A DNA stretch of 41,476 nt from Oscillospiraceae bacterium (GTDB lineage Bacteria > Bacillota > Clostridia > Oscillospirales > Ruminococcaceae), in assembly GCA_024684395.1 (NCBI GenBank), contig JAIKWY010000109.1, positions 1 through 41,476 on the forward strand. Reading direction: 5' to 3'. Shown here one piece after another: positions 1 to 8,221 of this stretch; position 1 is the first letter of the stretch, and every line of letters begins with the position of its first letter. The position numbers and the translations under genes were made by a program. The notes below the pieces were generated by a model. It was not told the origin of the DNA. It saw only the letters and a list, made by a program, of their open reading frames with translations, and did no database searches.

Positions 1-802
1 CATTTTCGTTGTGCCGATGCCGGTCATCATCAACGGCGAGACCTATTTCGAGGGCACCAGCCTTGACCATGCGGGGCTGTATGCCGCCATGCACGAAGAC
101 AAGGATCTTTCGACCTCCCAGCCGGCGATCGGCGAGGTCACGGCGCTCTGGGACAGCATCCTGGCGCAGGGCTATGACGATATCGTCTATATCCCGATGT
201 CGAGCGGGCTTTCGAGCTCCTGTGCCACGGCGACCGGCATTGCTGACGACTATGACGGGCGTGTGCAGGTCGTGGACAACCACCGCATCTCCGTCACCAT
301 GCGCCATGCGGTCGAGGATGCCATGTTCCTGGCGGGAAAGGGCATGGATGCGGCGCAGATCCGTGAGGAACTGCTTGAAATGGCGGCACAGTCCGTTGTC
401 TACCTCGGCGTGGACACGCTGAAATATTTCAAGAAAAACGGCAGAGCTTCGGCGGCAGCGGTCGCTGTGGCATCTGTCCTCAACCTCAAACCCATCCTCA
501 TCACGGAGGGCGGCAAGTTCGAGCCGCACGCCAAGGTGCGTGGTCTGAAAGCCTGCAAGGAGAAGATCATTGAGGCGGTCAGAAACGAGCTCGACACCCG
601 GTTTGCGGGTGTTCCCGCCCAGAAGCTGCGCATTGCCACCGCCGGCACGCTCGAGACCGGCGAGGAGGCTGAGGCATGGCGCAGCATGGTGCAGGAAAGC
701 TTCCCGGCGTTCGATGTCATCTATGATCCGCTGTCTTGCAGCATCGCCTGCCATACGGGCATCGGTGCCGTGGGCGTGGGCATCTCGCAGGTGCTTCACT
801 GA
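1..802 (+). CDS. DegV family protein (5' end outside window)
   Basis: DegV proteins bind a fatty acid in a cleft between two alpha/beta domains; in Firmicutes some act as FakB, presenting fatty acids to the kinase FakA. The frame is open from the first base and reads into a typical DegV body: VVP followed by an INGETYFEG segment, a serine-rich MSSGLSSSC loop that normally contacts the carboxylate, a VDTLKYFKKNGR segment and a C-terminal CHTGIGAVGVG motif. The true start lies to the left; a GTG at 11 is internal, because the conserved strand continues upstream of it. The stop is TGA at 800-802. The PAP2 gene follows after 24 bases, so the two are probably co-transcribed. The family is secure; the ligand is unknown. 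Confidence 0.9.
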   Translation, partial: IFVVPMPVIINGETYFEGTSLDHAGLYAAMHEDKDLSTSQPAIGEVTALWDSILAQGYDDIVYIPMSSGLSSSCATATGIADDYDGRVQVVDNHRISVTMRHAVEDAMFLAGKGMDAAQIREELLEMAAQSVVYLGVDTLKYFKKNGRASAAAVAVASVLNLKPILITEGGKFEPHAKVRGLKACKEKIIEAVRNELDTRFAGVPAQKLRIATAGTLETGEEAEAWRSMVQESFPAFDVIYDPLSCSIACHTGIGAVGVGISQVLH

Positions 803-826
803 GCGCTGCCTGCCAAGGAGGCTATT

Positions 827-1762
827 ATGGACATCGCTTATTTACTCTGGCTACAGGAGCTGCGGGAAGCAACCCCGTGGCTCGTCAAGATCCTGTCGAA
901 GCTCTGCGACCTGAATGTCGTGCTGCTCCCGGCGCTCTGCTTCTTCCTCTATCTGAGCGTTGACAAGCGGGCGGGACTCTGGGGGCTGCTGAGCTTCCAT
1001 GTCTCGGAGACTGCCAATCTGCTCGTGAAGAACATCTGCTGTGTGTACCGTCCCTACATCAAGGATGCACGATTAAACCCGCCGGCGAGATCGACCAGCT
1101 ATTCCTTCCCGAGCGGGCACACGATGTATGCGACCTCCATGCTCGGCACCATCGGTGTCTGGCAGCGGAAGAAGCATGTCTGGATCACGGTGATCTGTGT
1201 GTTTTTGATCCTTGTCACGGGATTTGCACGGAATTACCTCGGTGTGCATACCCCGCAGGATGTGGTGGTATCCGTCATCCTGACCGGCATCTGCGTGTAT
1301 TTCTGCCACAGGATCCTACAGCACCTTGCCGATCATCCTGAGCACCGGCTCCCGGTGATTCTGATCGGTGCGGCAGTCGGCATCATCGTGCTGGTCTTCC
1401 TCGAATGCAAGCCCTATCCGATGGACTACGATGCGGATGGCAAGCTCCTCGTGGATCCCTTCAACACCAAGACGGAGGTCTACCAGTGCGTCGGCAAGTG
1501 GCTCGGCTTCCTCATCGCCATGGTGCTCGACATGCAGTTCACGCATTACGCCATCCCGGAAAAGAAACCTGTACGCTATTTCGGCGGTGCCGTCGGCGCT
1601 GTGCTGCTCTTTGCCGGATCGGTCTTGCTGCACAAGGTCAAGACATTCCCCCTCGGTGCACACTGGGGCGGGCTGATCGTGAGCCTTGCGATCTGGGTGA
1701 TCGTGCTCGGCGTGTATCCGCTCATTCTCATGAAGCTGGGCGGCAGCCGGAAAGAGGAATGA
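827..1762 (+). CDS. PAP2-family membrane phosphatase
   Basis: A 311-residue polytopic membrane protein of the type 2 phosphatidic acid phosphatase family, which removes phosphate from lipid phosphates such as undecaprenyl-PP or phosphatidate. All three signature motifs are present: K68 to RPY at 75-77, PSGH at 95-98, and R135 to H141 to D145 in RNYLGVHTPQD. About seven hydrophobic segments follow the family pattern, and the C-terminal half (about 170-300) adds further membrane spans beyond a minimal PAP2. An AAGGAGG site at 815-821 fixes the ATG at 827. It follows the DegV gene closely, so a shared lipid-related transcript is plausible. The substrate cannot be read from sequence. Confidence 0.9.
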   Translation: MDIAYLLWLQELREATPWLVKILSKLCDLNVVLLPALCFFLYLSVDKRAGLWGLLSFHVSETANLLVKNICCVYRPYIKDARLNPPARSTSYSFPSGHTMYATSMLGTIGVWQRKKHVWITVICVFLILVTGFARNYLGVHTPQDVVVSVILTGICVYFCHRILQHLADHPEHRLPVILIGAAVGIIVLVFLECKPYPMDYDADGKLLVDPFNTKTEVYQCVGKWLGFLIAMVLDMQFTHYAIPEKKPVRYFGGAVGAVLLFAGSVLLHKVKTFPLGAHWGGLIVSLAIWVIVLGVYPLILMKLGGSRKEE

Positions 1763-1790
1763 TCCATTATACATTATAATAGCTAAAGGA

Positions 1791-1821
1791 AGCTCCCTCT
1801 GAACATGGTTCAGAGGGAGCT
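1791..1821. terminator. Terminator-like perfect hairpin between convergent genes
   Basis: A perfect 14-bp inverted repeat (AGCTCCCTCTGAAC / GTTCAGAGGGAGCT) with a 3-base loop lies between the convergent PAP2 and DUF308-like genes. It has no long T tract on either side, so it may work weakly in both directions. Confidence 0.65.
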
Positions 1822-1830
1822 ATTTGCAGC

Positions 1831-2364
1831 TTATGGGATATAGGCGATCGACGTTTTCCGGAAGGCGGAGGCGATGTGCACGCCCGCCGAGTAGAGCAGT
1901 CCGAGACTGTAGATGACCTCGAGCACACGATCCGACCGGAGGAACACCAGACACAGCACCGCCATCACAATATTGACAACACCCTTGCTCGTGCTGAGCT
2001 TCCAGACGGGGGATTCCATCTTCTTGGCCTCCAGGCCGCGCATGATGTCGATGCCGCCGCTGACGGCATGGCTGCCGAAGATGTACATCATCAGGAAGAT
2101 CCGGGGCGAAGCGGACATCGTTGTCAGGAACATGCCGAAATCCAGCAAGATCAGCCCGGTATACAGCATCGCCTTGCCGCCGACCATGTTCCGCGCCATG
2201 AACGCATAGAAGAAGAGATACTTGATGCCCATCCAGAGCAGCATCAGACAGAGGCCGATCGCTGCAATGACGAATCCGAGCTCCGCATCAAACTGCATGA
2301 GCACGGTGAGCGCGATGAGCAGGAACCCCCAGCAGAAGCTGCGGATGCGCTGTAGTTTAGTCAT
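1831..2364 (-). CDS. DUF308/HdeD-like small membrane protein
   Basis: A 177-residue protein with six hydrophobic segments, very short loops and an FxxGxxxIxxxxxx pattern repeated across the membrane spans, which resembles the DUF308 (HdeD-like) family. Function is unknown; some HdeD relatives are linked to acid stress. Its start overlaps the end of the DUF6765-type gene by 8 bases (2357-2364), so it is the last gene of a three-gene operon read from the promoter at 4028-4056. Family assignment is moderate, because it rests on hydrophobic pattern and length. Confidence 0.65.
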   Translation of the reverse strand: MTKLQRIRSFCWGFLLIALTVLMQFDAELGFVIAAIGLCLMLLWMGIKYLFFYAFMARNMVGGKAMLYTGLILLDFGMFLTTMSASPRIFLMMYIFGSHAVSGGIDIMRGLEAKKMESPVWKLSTSKGVVNIVMAVLCLVFLRSDRVLEVIYSLGLLYSAGVHIASAFRKTSIAYIP

Positions 2365-3511
2365 GCTCCCGCCCCCTTCCGAGTTCCTCTGTCAGCATCT
2401 TGAAATCCTTGATGCCCATGAAGCCTTTTTCTGCAAAATTGATCGAAAAGCCCGCCAGCATGTTCTTGGAGCGGTAGATGCGGTTCGTCACCATGCTTTT
2501 CTGCGCAAGTGCCGCAAGGATAAACTTCCCGAGCACGGTGCTGTTCTTGTCGGACGCATCCACATATTCCTGCTGACATGCCTCGAAGTCAAAGGCGGGG
2601 ATCTCCTCGCCGGAGAGCTGTCTGCCGAATGCCGCCCAGTCTGCACAGGCATCGAGCTGGCGCTTTTCAAGGATCGCGCGGATCTGCGCTTCATAGGGCT
2701 GCACGGTCTCCCAGGCATACTGCGCTGTCTCGAATGCCGGACGCTCGCCCCGCAGGAACTGCATCGCATAGACCATCTGGCAGAAGGCATGGTAATACTC
2801 CGAGGGGTTGTCCTTGATGATCTCCTCATAGTCATACCACGCCGGCAGGTATTTGTAGCGGATGAAGCTGTAATCCGGCAGGTGTCCCGCACGTCCGTGA
2901 CCAAGGTTCATGATGGAATGCTCATGCATCTGGTAGAGACTGCATGTATAGATGCTCTTGTCCGGCTCATCGGGCTTGGAGGCGCTGTGGCGGAAGGTGA
3001 TCTTCCGTTCGCCCTCCGGGAGGATCTCATAGAAATGATAATTGGTATTGTTGATGACGAGCGACGGCGTTCCCGCAAAATAGGCATGTGCCCAGGTATC
3101 GGCAAGCACATGCATCGCAACGCCCACTGCCTGTAGGCTCTTGTCTTTGGCGAGCTCGACCGTATCCCGCACAAGATCGCCGTTCGGACCGCAGATCAGG
3201 CGGTACTTGCTACGGTACAGCTTGTTGCAGAAGCGGCGCTCCGCATACAGATCCTTCGGCAGGAAGTGGAACGATGCCCAGATGCGTGTGATGTCCTGGA
3301 TGCCCAGCACATCGGTGCTCGCATCCATCAGCTCGAGCTGGAGCTGTGTGGTCGCTGCAGAAAGGGGCGCTTTGAGCTTGGAGAGCAGCGTCCGGGAACA
3401 CATATCGACAAATTGTGCGCTGTAGCAGACCGCAAGGCTCTCCTCGTGGGAATAGCCCGCAAGATATGCTGCACAATAGGTCGCATAATAATGGAAATCT
3501 TCCTGCATCAC
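2357..3511 (-). CDS. DUF6765-like protein with phospholipase-C-type His/Asp core
   Basis: A 384-residue soluble protein beginning MQEDFHYYATYCAAYLAGY. It resembles the DUF6765 family, whose members start with a DxHYYxTY motif. A central MHVLADTWAHAYFAG segment looks like the helical metal-binding core of zinc-dependent phospholipase C/S1-P1 nuclease folds (HxxxDxxxH), and further His residues (YHFYE, MHEHSIMNLGHGRAGHLPD) could complete a metal site. No signal peptide is visible, so it is probably cytoplasmic. Its start shares the ATGA of the preceding membrane-protein gene stop (3508-3511), giving translational coupling. Enzymatic activity is not established; metal binding is inference. Confidence 0.7.
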   Translation of the reverse strand: MMQEDFHYYATYCAAYLAGYSHEESLAVCYSAQFVDMCSRTLLSKLKAPLSAATTQLQLELMDASTDVLGIQDITRIWASFHFLPKDLYAERRFCNKLYRSKYRLICGPNGDLVRDTVELAKDKSLQAVGVAMHVLADTWAHAYFAGTPSLVINNTNYHFYEILPEGERKITFRHSASKPDEPDKSIYTCSLYQMHEHSIMNLGHGRAGHLPDYSFIRYKYLPAWYDYEEIIKDNPSEYYHAFCQMVYAMQFLRGERPAFETAQYAWETVQPYEAQIRAILEKRQLDACADWAAFGRQLSGEEIPAFDFEACQQEYVDASDKNSTVLGKFILAALAQKSMVTNRIYRSKNMLAGFSINFAEKGFMGIKDFKMLTEELGRGREHD

Positions 3512-3993
3512 GCCACCTCCAGCTTTTTGAGCTTATGGCGGTACAGCTTGACGCGGATCGCCGCGTGGAACAGCTCTGCAAGCGTGACGCAAACAGAGCC
3601 GTCGATCAGCAGAGAGATCACCATTTCGATCGGATCTTCACTCACGGTGTCAAACTCGTCGATCTCCGCCTTCATGCTGAAGATATAGAACGCTATGAGC
3701 AGCGCGATCGACACAAGATAGGCCCACGAGCTGCGTTTTCCGTACCCCTCTGACCGTGCGGAAAGGCCGATGGCCAGATGCCAACCCACGACAAGTACGA
3801 CGATGATCAGTAATACGGCCAAGATCAATGCCTCGCTGATCATGTCGTCCGCTGATTCTTTGATCGAGTTTGCTACGCGCTCGTCCATGAACAGTGACAG
3901 GATCACTTTGACCAGGCTCCACAGGCCTATGCCGATCATGCCGCTGCCGATCACAACCAGGCGGTTTTCATACCGCCGTAATTCCCTTTGCAT
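3508..3993 (-). CDS. Small membrane protein of unknown function
   Basis: A 161-residue protein with about four membrane spans: residues 11-31, 57-75, 85-105 and a weaker C-terminal one. It has a charged N-terminus and a basic C-terminus (RVKLYRHKLKKLEV). It is not recognised. The ATG at 3993 is chosen because GGAGGG lies 6 bases upstream, while the alternative ATG at 3999 touches the ribosome site. First gene of the operon with the DUF6765-type and DUF308-like genes. Confidence 0.65.
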   Translation of the reverse strand: MQRELRRYENRLVVIGSGMIGIGLWSLVKVILSLFMDERVANSIKESADDMISEALILAVLLIIVVLVVGWHLAIGLSARSEGYGKRSSWAYLVSIALLIAFYIFSMKAEIDEFDTVSEDPIEMVISLLIDGSVCVTLAELFHAAIRVKLYRHKLKKLEVA

Positions 3994-4027
3994 GCACATC
4001 CCTCCATGATTCGCTGTGAATATGTAT

Positions 4028-4056
4028 AGTATAGCATAAAACTAAAGTTTTTGCAA
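4028..4056 (-). promoter_or_regulatory. Sigma-A promoter of the 3993-1831 operon
   Basis: Minus-strand TTGCAA (4056-4051) and TATACT (4033-4028) with a 17-base spacer, about 35 bases before the first start codon. Good match to the vegetative consensus. Confidence 0.75.
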
Positions 4057-4072
4057 CCGTTATCCGACAAAA

Positions 4073-4102
4073 AGCGGAGGCAGGAGCGCCCCCGCTGTAT
4101 TT
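4073..4102 (-). terminator. Probable terminator of the AlbA_2 gene
   Basis: A GC-rich hairpin (AGCGG...CCGCT) read on the minus strand just past the stop codon at 4108, followed by TTTTTG. The hairpin has internal mismatches. Confidence 0.55.
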
Positions 4103-4107
4103 TTGTA

Positions 4108-5499
4108 TCATCGTGTCAGGCGATAGGACGGCTCCTCCGCATCGTCCGCGACCACGATCCCCTCCGCCGCAAGCTGTTGCAGGAGGCGTCTGGCTCGGGT
4201 GTGCTTCACGCCGAGGACCTCTGCGAGCGATGCCGCATCGCCGGTCACATGGTCGGTCAGGTAGTCGATGATCATCTCCTTCTGCACATTGGAGATGGTC
4301 TCTTTATCCGCTGCATTGCCAATGGAAAGCGTCACCGTGATGCGCTCCGGGTGGAAGCTCTCCGAGATGACGGGAGCCTGCCAGCCACGCTGGTTCCACA
4401 CCCGGAAGATGCCCGGGATGCCGCTGCCGGTGCGGCTGCCCACGTCGATGAAGCTAAACATCTTCACGAGCGCCGGGTTCACCGGGTCGGAGATACCGCC
4501 CGACTTCGCCGCTTCGATGCCGATGAGGAAGCGTCCGGGGTTGGAGAAGGTGATCTGTCCGGCGCTCCGGTGGATGACGAGCCCCTGTCTGCCGGAATAA
4601 TCGGCATTGAGCAGGCAGTTGGCAAGCGCCTCCCGCAGTGCCTTATAGACCGGGGCGTCCTCCCCTGCTGCACCAAATTCCCGCAGGAACCTGTCCTGCA
4701 CCCGGAAGTAGAAGTCGTACAGATTGCCGCTCCACTCCCCCGAGGAGGACGTGATCCGGCAGCCGCCCTGCACCTCCGCATCCTCCCGGTAATCGAGGAA
4801 ATATGCCGGGAACGCCCGCACGATCTCATATTCCGAGCCGAACATCAGGAGCCCTGCCACGGTGGGGTGCATTGCGCCGTCCTTCCCGGCTCCCACGGCG
4901 CCGATGCGCTGTAAAAAGGCATCGTTATCCAGCTCGCCGTAGACATGCCCCGGGCGGGTGTGGCTCATGCGCATCCGGTAGCTGCGGAGCGTCTCCGGGT
5001 CGAGGACATCCGGCGCCATCTCCTCGATCAGGCGCATGTCCTGCCCTTTGCGGAATTTGTGGAGCATGGCGAACACCTCGTCCGGCGTGCAGCGGCAGTC
5101 GCCCTCGCCGCTGCGGAGGTATGTCCCGGTGAGCGGGTCGTTGTTGATGAAGACCGGGATGTCCGACGGCTGTGCCCGCGGCACGGTGATGACGATGATG
5201 CGCTTGCCGTCCACCGTGCGGATCATGACATTCTGCTCGCTCAGCAGATTGACGCTCACCCGTGCGGGGTCGTTGATCGTCTCCCAGAAATCCGTGAGGA
5301 GCCAGTCGGGATCGAGTACATCCACGGGATGCAGGCTCTTGTCCGGGTATTCCTCCACGCCGAGCAAGATCACGCCGCCCAGCGTGTTCGCAAATGCCGA
5401 ATAGGTCTCCCAGAGGCTGTCCGGCAGACCGCCGGTCGCCTTTTTGGCTTCGATGCGGTTGTTCTCCTTGTAGATCGCCAGATTGGAAAGATCCAGCAT
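4108..5499 (-). CDS. AlbA_2/Schlafen-like ATP-binding domain protein (putative transcriptional regulator)
   Basis: A 463-residue protein of the COG2865 type. It has an N-terminal AlbA_2 (Schlafen-type nucleic-acid-binding) domain with IEAKKATGGLPDSLWETYSAFANT and GGVILLGVEE, a middle ATP-binding region (EALANCLLNADYSGRQGLVIH...GSRTGSGIPGIFRVW) like GHKL-related HATPase_c_4, and a C-terminal winged helix (ITGDAASLAEVLGVKHTRARRLLQQL). The start at 5499 is set by an unusually complete Shine-Dalgarno, AGGAGGTGATC. The frame stays open 58 codons further upstream, but that part is repeat-derived sequence. It is a single gene with its own promoter at 5694-5722. Its target is unknown. Confidence 0.85.
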   Translation of the reverse strand: MLDLSNLAIYKENNRIEAKKATGGLPDSLWETYSAFANTLGGVILLGVEEYPDKSLHPVDVLDPDWLLTDFWETINDPARVSVNLLSEQNVMIRTVDGKRIIVITVPRAQPSDIPVFINNDPLTGTYLRSGEGDCRCTPDEVFAMLHKFRKGQDMRLIEEMAPDVLDPETLRSYRMRMSHTRPGHVYGELDNDAFLQRIGAVGAGKDGAMHPTVAGLLMFGSEYEIVRAFPAYFLDYREDAEVQGGCRITSSSGEWSGNLYDFYFRVQDRFLREFGAAGEDAPVYKALREALANCLLNADYSGRQGLVIHRSAGQITFSNPGRFLIGIEAAKSGGISDPVNPALVKMFSFIDVGSRTGSGIPGIFRVWNQRGWQAPVISESFHPERITVTLSIGNAADKETISNVQKEMIIDYLTDHVTGDAASLAEVLGVKHTRARRLLQQLAAEGIVVADDAEEPSYRLTR

Positions 5500-5599
5500 C
5501 GGGATCACCTCCTGTGATAGATGTGCTGTGATTTGAAGAAAGACGGTCTGCACTGCGTCCCCCCAGCTTGTCGAGAGATCCGGGTTTCTCGCTTCGGGT

Positions 5600-5643
5600 G
5601 CCCCTCCGCCGCCGTCCGGCGGCAACTCCCCCTTTGGGGAAGG
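5600..5643 (+). repeat. GC-rich intergenic repeat, family 1, copy 1
   Basis: It contains CCGCCGCCGTCCGGCGGC and TCCCCCTTTGGGGAAGG, two adjacent hairpins. The same pair occurs inverted at 17140-17184 with few differences. It lies in the leader of the AlbA_2 gene. Confidence 0.8.
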
Positions 5644-5693
5644 AAGGGTTTTAAGGGGGCTCCACTGCAACAAAACAGACCTCGTTTATTTGC

Positions 5694-5722
5694 AGTATAC
5701 CACAGATCCGGTCATCTGGCAA
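5694..5722 (-). promoter_or_regulatory. Sigma-A promoter of the AlbA_2 gene
   Basis: Minus-strand TTGCCA (5722-5717) and TATACT (5699-5694) with a 17-base spacer. The leader to the start codon at 5499 is about 190 bases and includes the repeat at 5600-5643. Confidence 0.65.
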
Positions 5723-5877
5723 GTGCTGACAGGGCTCTCTGTAGTTGCATATCCTGTAAGGAATGTTGCAAATATCTTCAATTTTGGATAATCCGCATGA
5801 TTTTGTTGAGCAATTTGACAAACAAACGTGGTTTTTTGGAGCTTTCCATAAAATTCATTTGACTTTACAAAATACAG

Positions 5878-5906
5878 TTGATTTTTTGTGCAAAATGAGA
5901 TATAAT
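5878..5906 (+). promoter_or_regulatory. Sigma-A promoter of the GH9 cellulase gene
   Basis: TTGATT (5878-5883), a 17-base spacer and a consensus TATAAT (5901-5906), preceded by an A+T-rich stretch. Transcription would start near 5913, leaving a leader of about 120 bases before the ATG at 6035. Confidence 0.8.
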
Positions 5907-6034
5907 AAGGATGTATATGTGAACGATTTTTGATCGAGAGACTATCGTTCCGATGCACGGATATTGGCGGCATGTCAACTGCGTAAGGCATCCGCACAGT
6001 ATAATTCTAATTTTTTAAGGAGGAAGTGTTTATC

Positions 6035-8104
6035 ATGAGACACACATTCAAACTGGGCAAGCGTCTGATTGCCGGGATCATGAGCACTGCACTGCTCGCA
6101 TCTTCGGTCGCATTCACCGCAGCCCCCACGACCGTTGTAGCAGCTGACAACGACAACTATGCCAAGCTGTTACAGTACAGCCTGTATTTCTACGACGCCA
6201 ATATGTGCGGCGACGTGAGCGGCTGTGCATTCAGTTGGAGAGGCAACTGCCATATGAACGACGACGTTGTCGGCGGTTTCCACGATGCCGGTGACCACGT
6301 TATGTTCGGCCTGCCGCAGGGCTATGCTGCATCCACACTCGGCTGGAGCTACTACGAGTACAAAAACTCTTACGATTCCCTCGGTCTGACCAGCCACTAT
6401 AAGATGATCAACAACCGCTTTATCGACTTCTTCAAGAAGAGCACCGTACTGAGCGGCGACAGCGTTTCCAAGTTCCTCTACCAGAAGGGAGAAGGTCGGC
6501 CGGATCACGCTTACTGGGGCGCTCCGGAGCAGCAGGGCAACCGTGGTCAGATGTACTGGACGACCTCCGGTGCCAGCGATATTGCCGCTGAGTATGCAGC
6601 AGCACTCGCACTGGACTACATCAACTTCGGCAACAAGGAGTCCCTTGACTACGCAAAGGCGCTCTACAAGTTCTCCACCCGTGACAACCAGTGTGCAGTA
6701 GAAGGTACACAGACCTTCTATGATTCCAAGCAGTGTGCAGACGATCAGGCATGGGCAGCTGCATGGCTCTATGTAGCGACAAAGGATCAGGGGTACCTGA
6801 ACGATGCCAAGTCCAAGAACACCCAGTATCTCGGCTGGGCTCATGCATGGGGCAACGTAGACCTCGGTGCAGCCTGCGTTATCGCCAAGGAGACCAAGGA
6901 CTGGTCCAAGGTCAACGGTTACATCGGCGGTCTCTGCAACGGCAGCAACTACCTCTGCATGGATGACTGGGGCAGCGCACGTTACAACTGCGGTATGCAG
7001 TTCGTTTCCCTCGTATCTTCCAAGAACTCCAGTGCCGACTACTCCAGTTGGGCACAGGGTCAGATGAACATCATCCTCGGCGCTAACGGCGGTCAGAACT
7101 ATGTAGTCGGCTGGAACGACAAGTCCCCGACACACTGCCACCACAGAGCTGCTTCCGGCATGAATGATTCCAACAGCAACGAGCCGAACAAGTACTCCCT
7201 CGTCGGCGCACTCGTAGGCGGTCCGAACAAGGCTGGTGTCTATGTTGACCAGCGTTATGACGAGATCGGCTACCAGGTAAACGAAGTTGCTGTTGACTAT
7301 CAGGCAAACCTCGTTGCAGCCGCAGCCGCTCTCTATGACAAGTTCGGCACCGGCAGCACCGTTACCTCCATCCCGGGCATCGACGGCAGCATCAATGTAA
7401 ATCCGCAGGATCCGGATCCGACCCAGGCTCCGACTGAGAAGCCGCAGGATCCGACCCAGGCTCCGACTGAAAAGCCGCAGGATCCGACCAATCCGCCTTC
7501 CAGCGGCGAGACAAAGGCTACTGTGACCGAGAAGGAAAACAGTGAGGGCAGAACCTACTGGTCCGTTGATGCAGCCGGTGCAAGCAAGGTCAAGGTAACC
7601 TTCAAGACCAACTCCAACGATCTGGAAGCAAACGGCGTATACAATCCGCCCGGTGGCTGGGCTCCTGTAGACTGGAAGGCAAGCCCGAGCGACGGCACCT
7701 TCACGCTGACCTATGACAACGACGACAACTACAGTTTCATTGATATCCACGTTTACTGGCCGCAGACCTGCACGCTGGTCGAGGCAGTGAAGATCGGCGG
7801 TTCCACCACGCAGCCGACTGAAAAGCCCACTGAACAGCCTACTGAAAAGCCCACTGATAAGCCTACTGAGCAGCCCACTGAGGCACCTCAGAACCAGGCT
7901 AAGCTGTACGGCGACGTAGACAACAACGGCAAGGTTGACATTCTCGACGTTATCGCACTGAACAAGAACCTGCTGACCGGTGATTACATCTCCGATGACG
8001 GCAAGCTGAACGCTGACGTTGACAGAAACGGCGCTATCAACGAGACGGACTCCCTGAACATCCTGAAGTACCTCGTTGAGCTGATCCCGAGCCTCCCCGT
8101 TTAA
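6035..8104 (+). CDS. GH9 endoglucanase with C-terminal module and dockerin
   Basis: A secreted 689-residue cellulase that hydrolyses beta-1,4-glucan by inversion. A signal peptide covers residues 1-37 (basic MRHTFKLGKR, hydrophobic core, AxA-like end at VVAA). The GH9 catalytic domain spans about 40-437. It shows GGFHDAGDHV (80-89; D84/D87 bind the catalytic water), HHRAASG (369-375) and NEVAVDYQAN with acid E417. A PTQAPTEKP linker leads to a beta-rich module at about 493-589 (WSVDAAG...DNYSFIDIHVYWP), probably a carbohydrate-binding module that I cannot assign to a family. A second PTEKP linker precedes the dockerin (622-689), with two EF-hand-like loops, GDVDNNGKVDILD and NADVDRNGAINETD. 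AAGGAGGA at 6017-6024 fixes the start; an upstream GTG (6026) is too close to it. The gene is monocistronic and followed by a terminator. Confidence 0.95.
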   Translation: MRHTFKLGKRLIAGIMSTALLASSVAFTAAPTTVVAADNDNYAKLLQYSLYFYDANMCGDVSGCAFSWRGNCHMNDDVVGGFHDAGDHVMFGLPQGYAASTLGWSYYEYKNSYDSLGLTSHYKMINNRFIDFFKKSTVLSGDSVSKFLYQKGEGRPDHAYWGAPEQQGNRGQMYWTTSGASDIAAEYAAALALDYINFGNKESLDYAKALYKFSTRDNQCAVEGTQTFYDSKQCADDQAWAAAWLYVATKDQGYLNDAKSKNTQYLGWAHAWGNVDLGAACVIAKETKDWSKVNGYIGGLCNGSNYLCMDDWGSARYNCGMQFVSLVSSKNSSADYSSWAQGQMNIILGANGGQNYVVGWNDKSPTHCHHRAASGMNDSNSNEPNKYSLVGALVGGPNKAGVYVDQRYDEIGYQVNEVAVDYQANLVAAAAALYDKFGTGSTVTSIPGIDGSINVNPQDPDPTQAPTEKPQDPTQAPTEKPQDPTNPPSSGETKATVTEKENSEGRTYWSVDAAGASKVKVTFKTNSNDLEANGVYNPPGGWAPVDWKASPSDGTFTLTYDNDDNYSFIDIHVYWPQTCTLVEAVKIGGSTTQPTEKPTEQPTEKPTDKPTEQPTEAPQNQAKLYGDVDNNGKVDILDVIALNKNLLTGDYISDDGKLNADVDRNGAINETDSLNILKYLVELIPSLPV

Positions 8105-8118
8105 TGGTACACTGACAG

Positions 8119-8153
8119 ATGCACCCTATGCTTATGCATGGGGTGCATTTTCT
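8119..8153 (+). terminator. Intrinsic terminator of the GH9 gene
   Basis: The stem ATGCACCC/GGGTGCAT, with further pairing of TATGC and GCATG inside it, is followed by TTTTCT. It lies 15 bases past the GH9 stop. Confidence 0.85.
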
Positions 8154-8154
8154 A

Positions 8155-8184
8155 TTGACAAGGTTTCACACTGTGTGCTATAAT
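8155..8184 (+). promoter_or_regulatory. Sigma-A promoter of the terD-AIM24 pair
   Basis: A consensus TTGACA (8155-8160) and TATAAT (8179-8184) with an 18-base spacer, immediately after the GH9 terminator. A strong, probably constitutive promoter. Confidence 0.85.
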
Positions 8185-8221
8185 GGATATAGCTACGATC
8201 CCGTATAAAGGAGGGTGATCT

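Larger units (their letters stand above)
5500..6034. other. 535-base gene-free stretch between divergent genes
   Basis: It holds the AlbA_2 gene leader, an intergenic repeat copy (5600-5643), a minus-strand promoter (5694-5722), an A+T-rich tract (about 5755-5877) that could serve as an UP element, the GH9 promoter (5878-5906) and a GH9 leader of roughly 120 bases. The GH9 leader has several short self-complementary segments but does not match a riboswitch class I can recognise. Confidence 0.7.

Noticed and set aside
5500-5673. 58-codon N-terminal extension of the AlbA_2 protein
   Set aside because: It is composed of repeat-derived sequence, and an almost perfect Shine-Dalgarno sits directly before the internal ATG at 5499.
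5913-6034. Possible riboswitch in the GH9 leader
   Set aside because: Short self-complementary segments exist, but I cannot match them to c-di-GMP or any other known class, and there is no terminator or sequestered ribosome site.
6170-7750. A 526-codon open frame on the minus strand
   Set aside because: Antisense to the GH9 gene. Only the plus strand shows conserved motifs.
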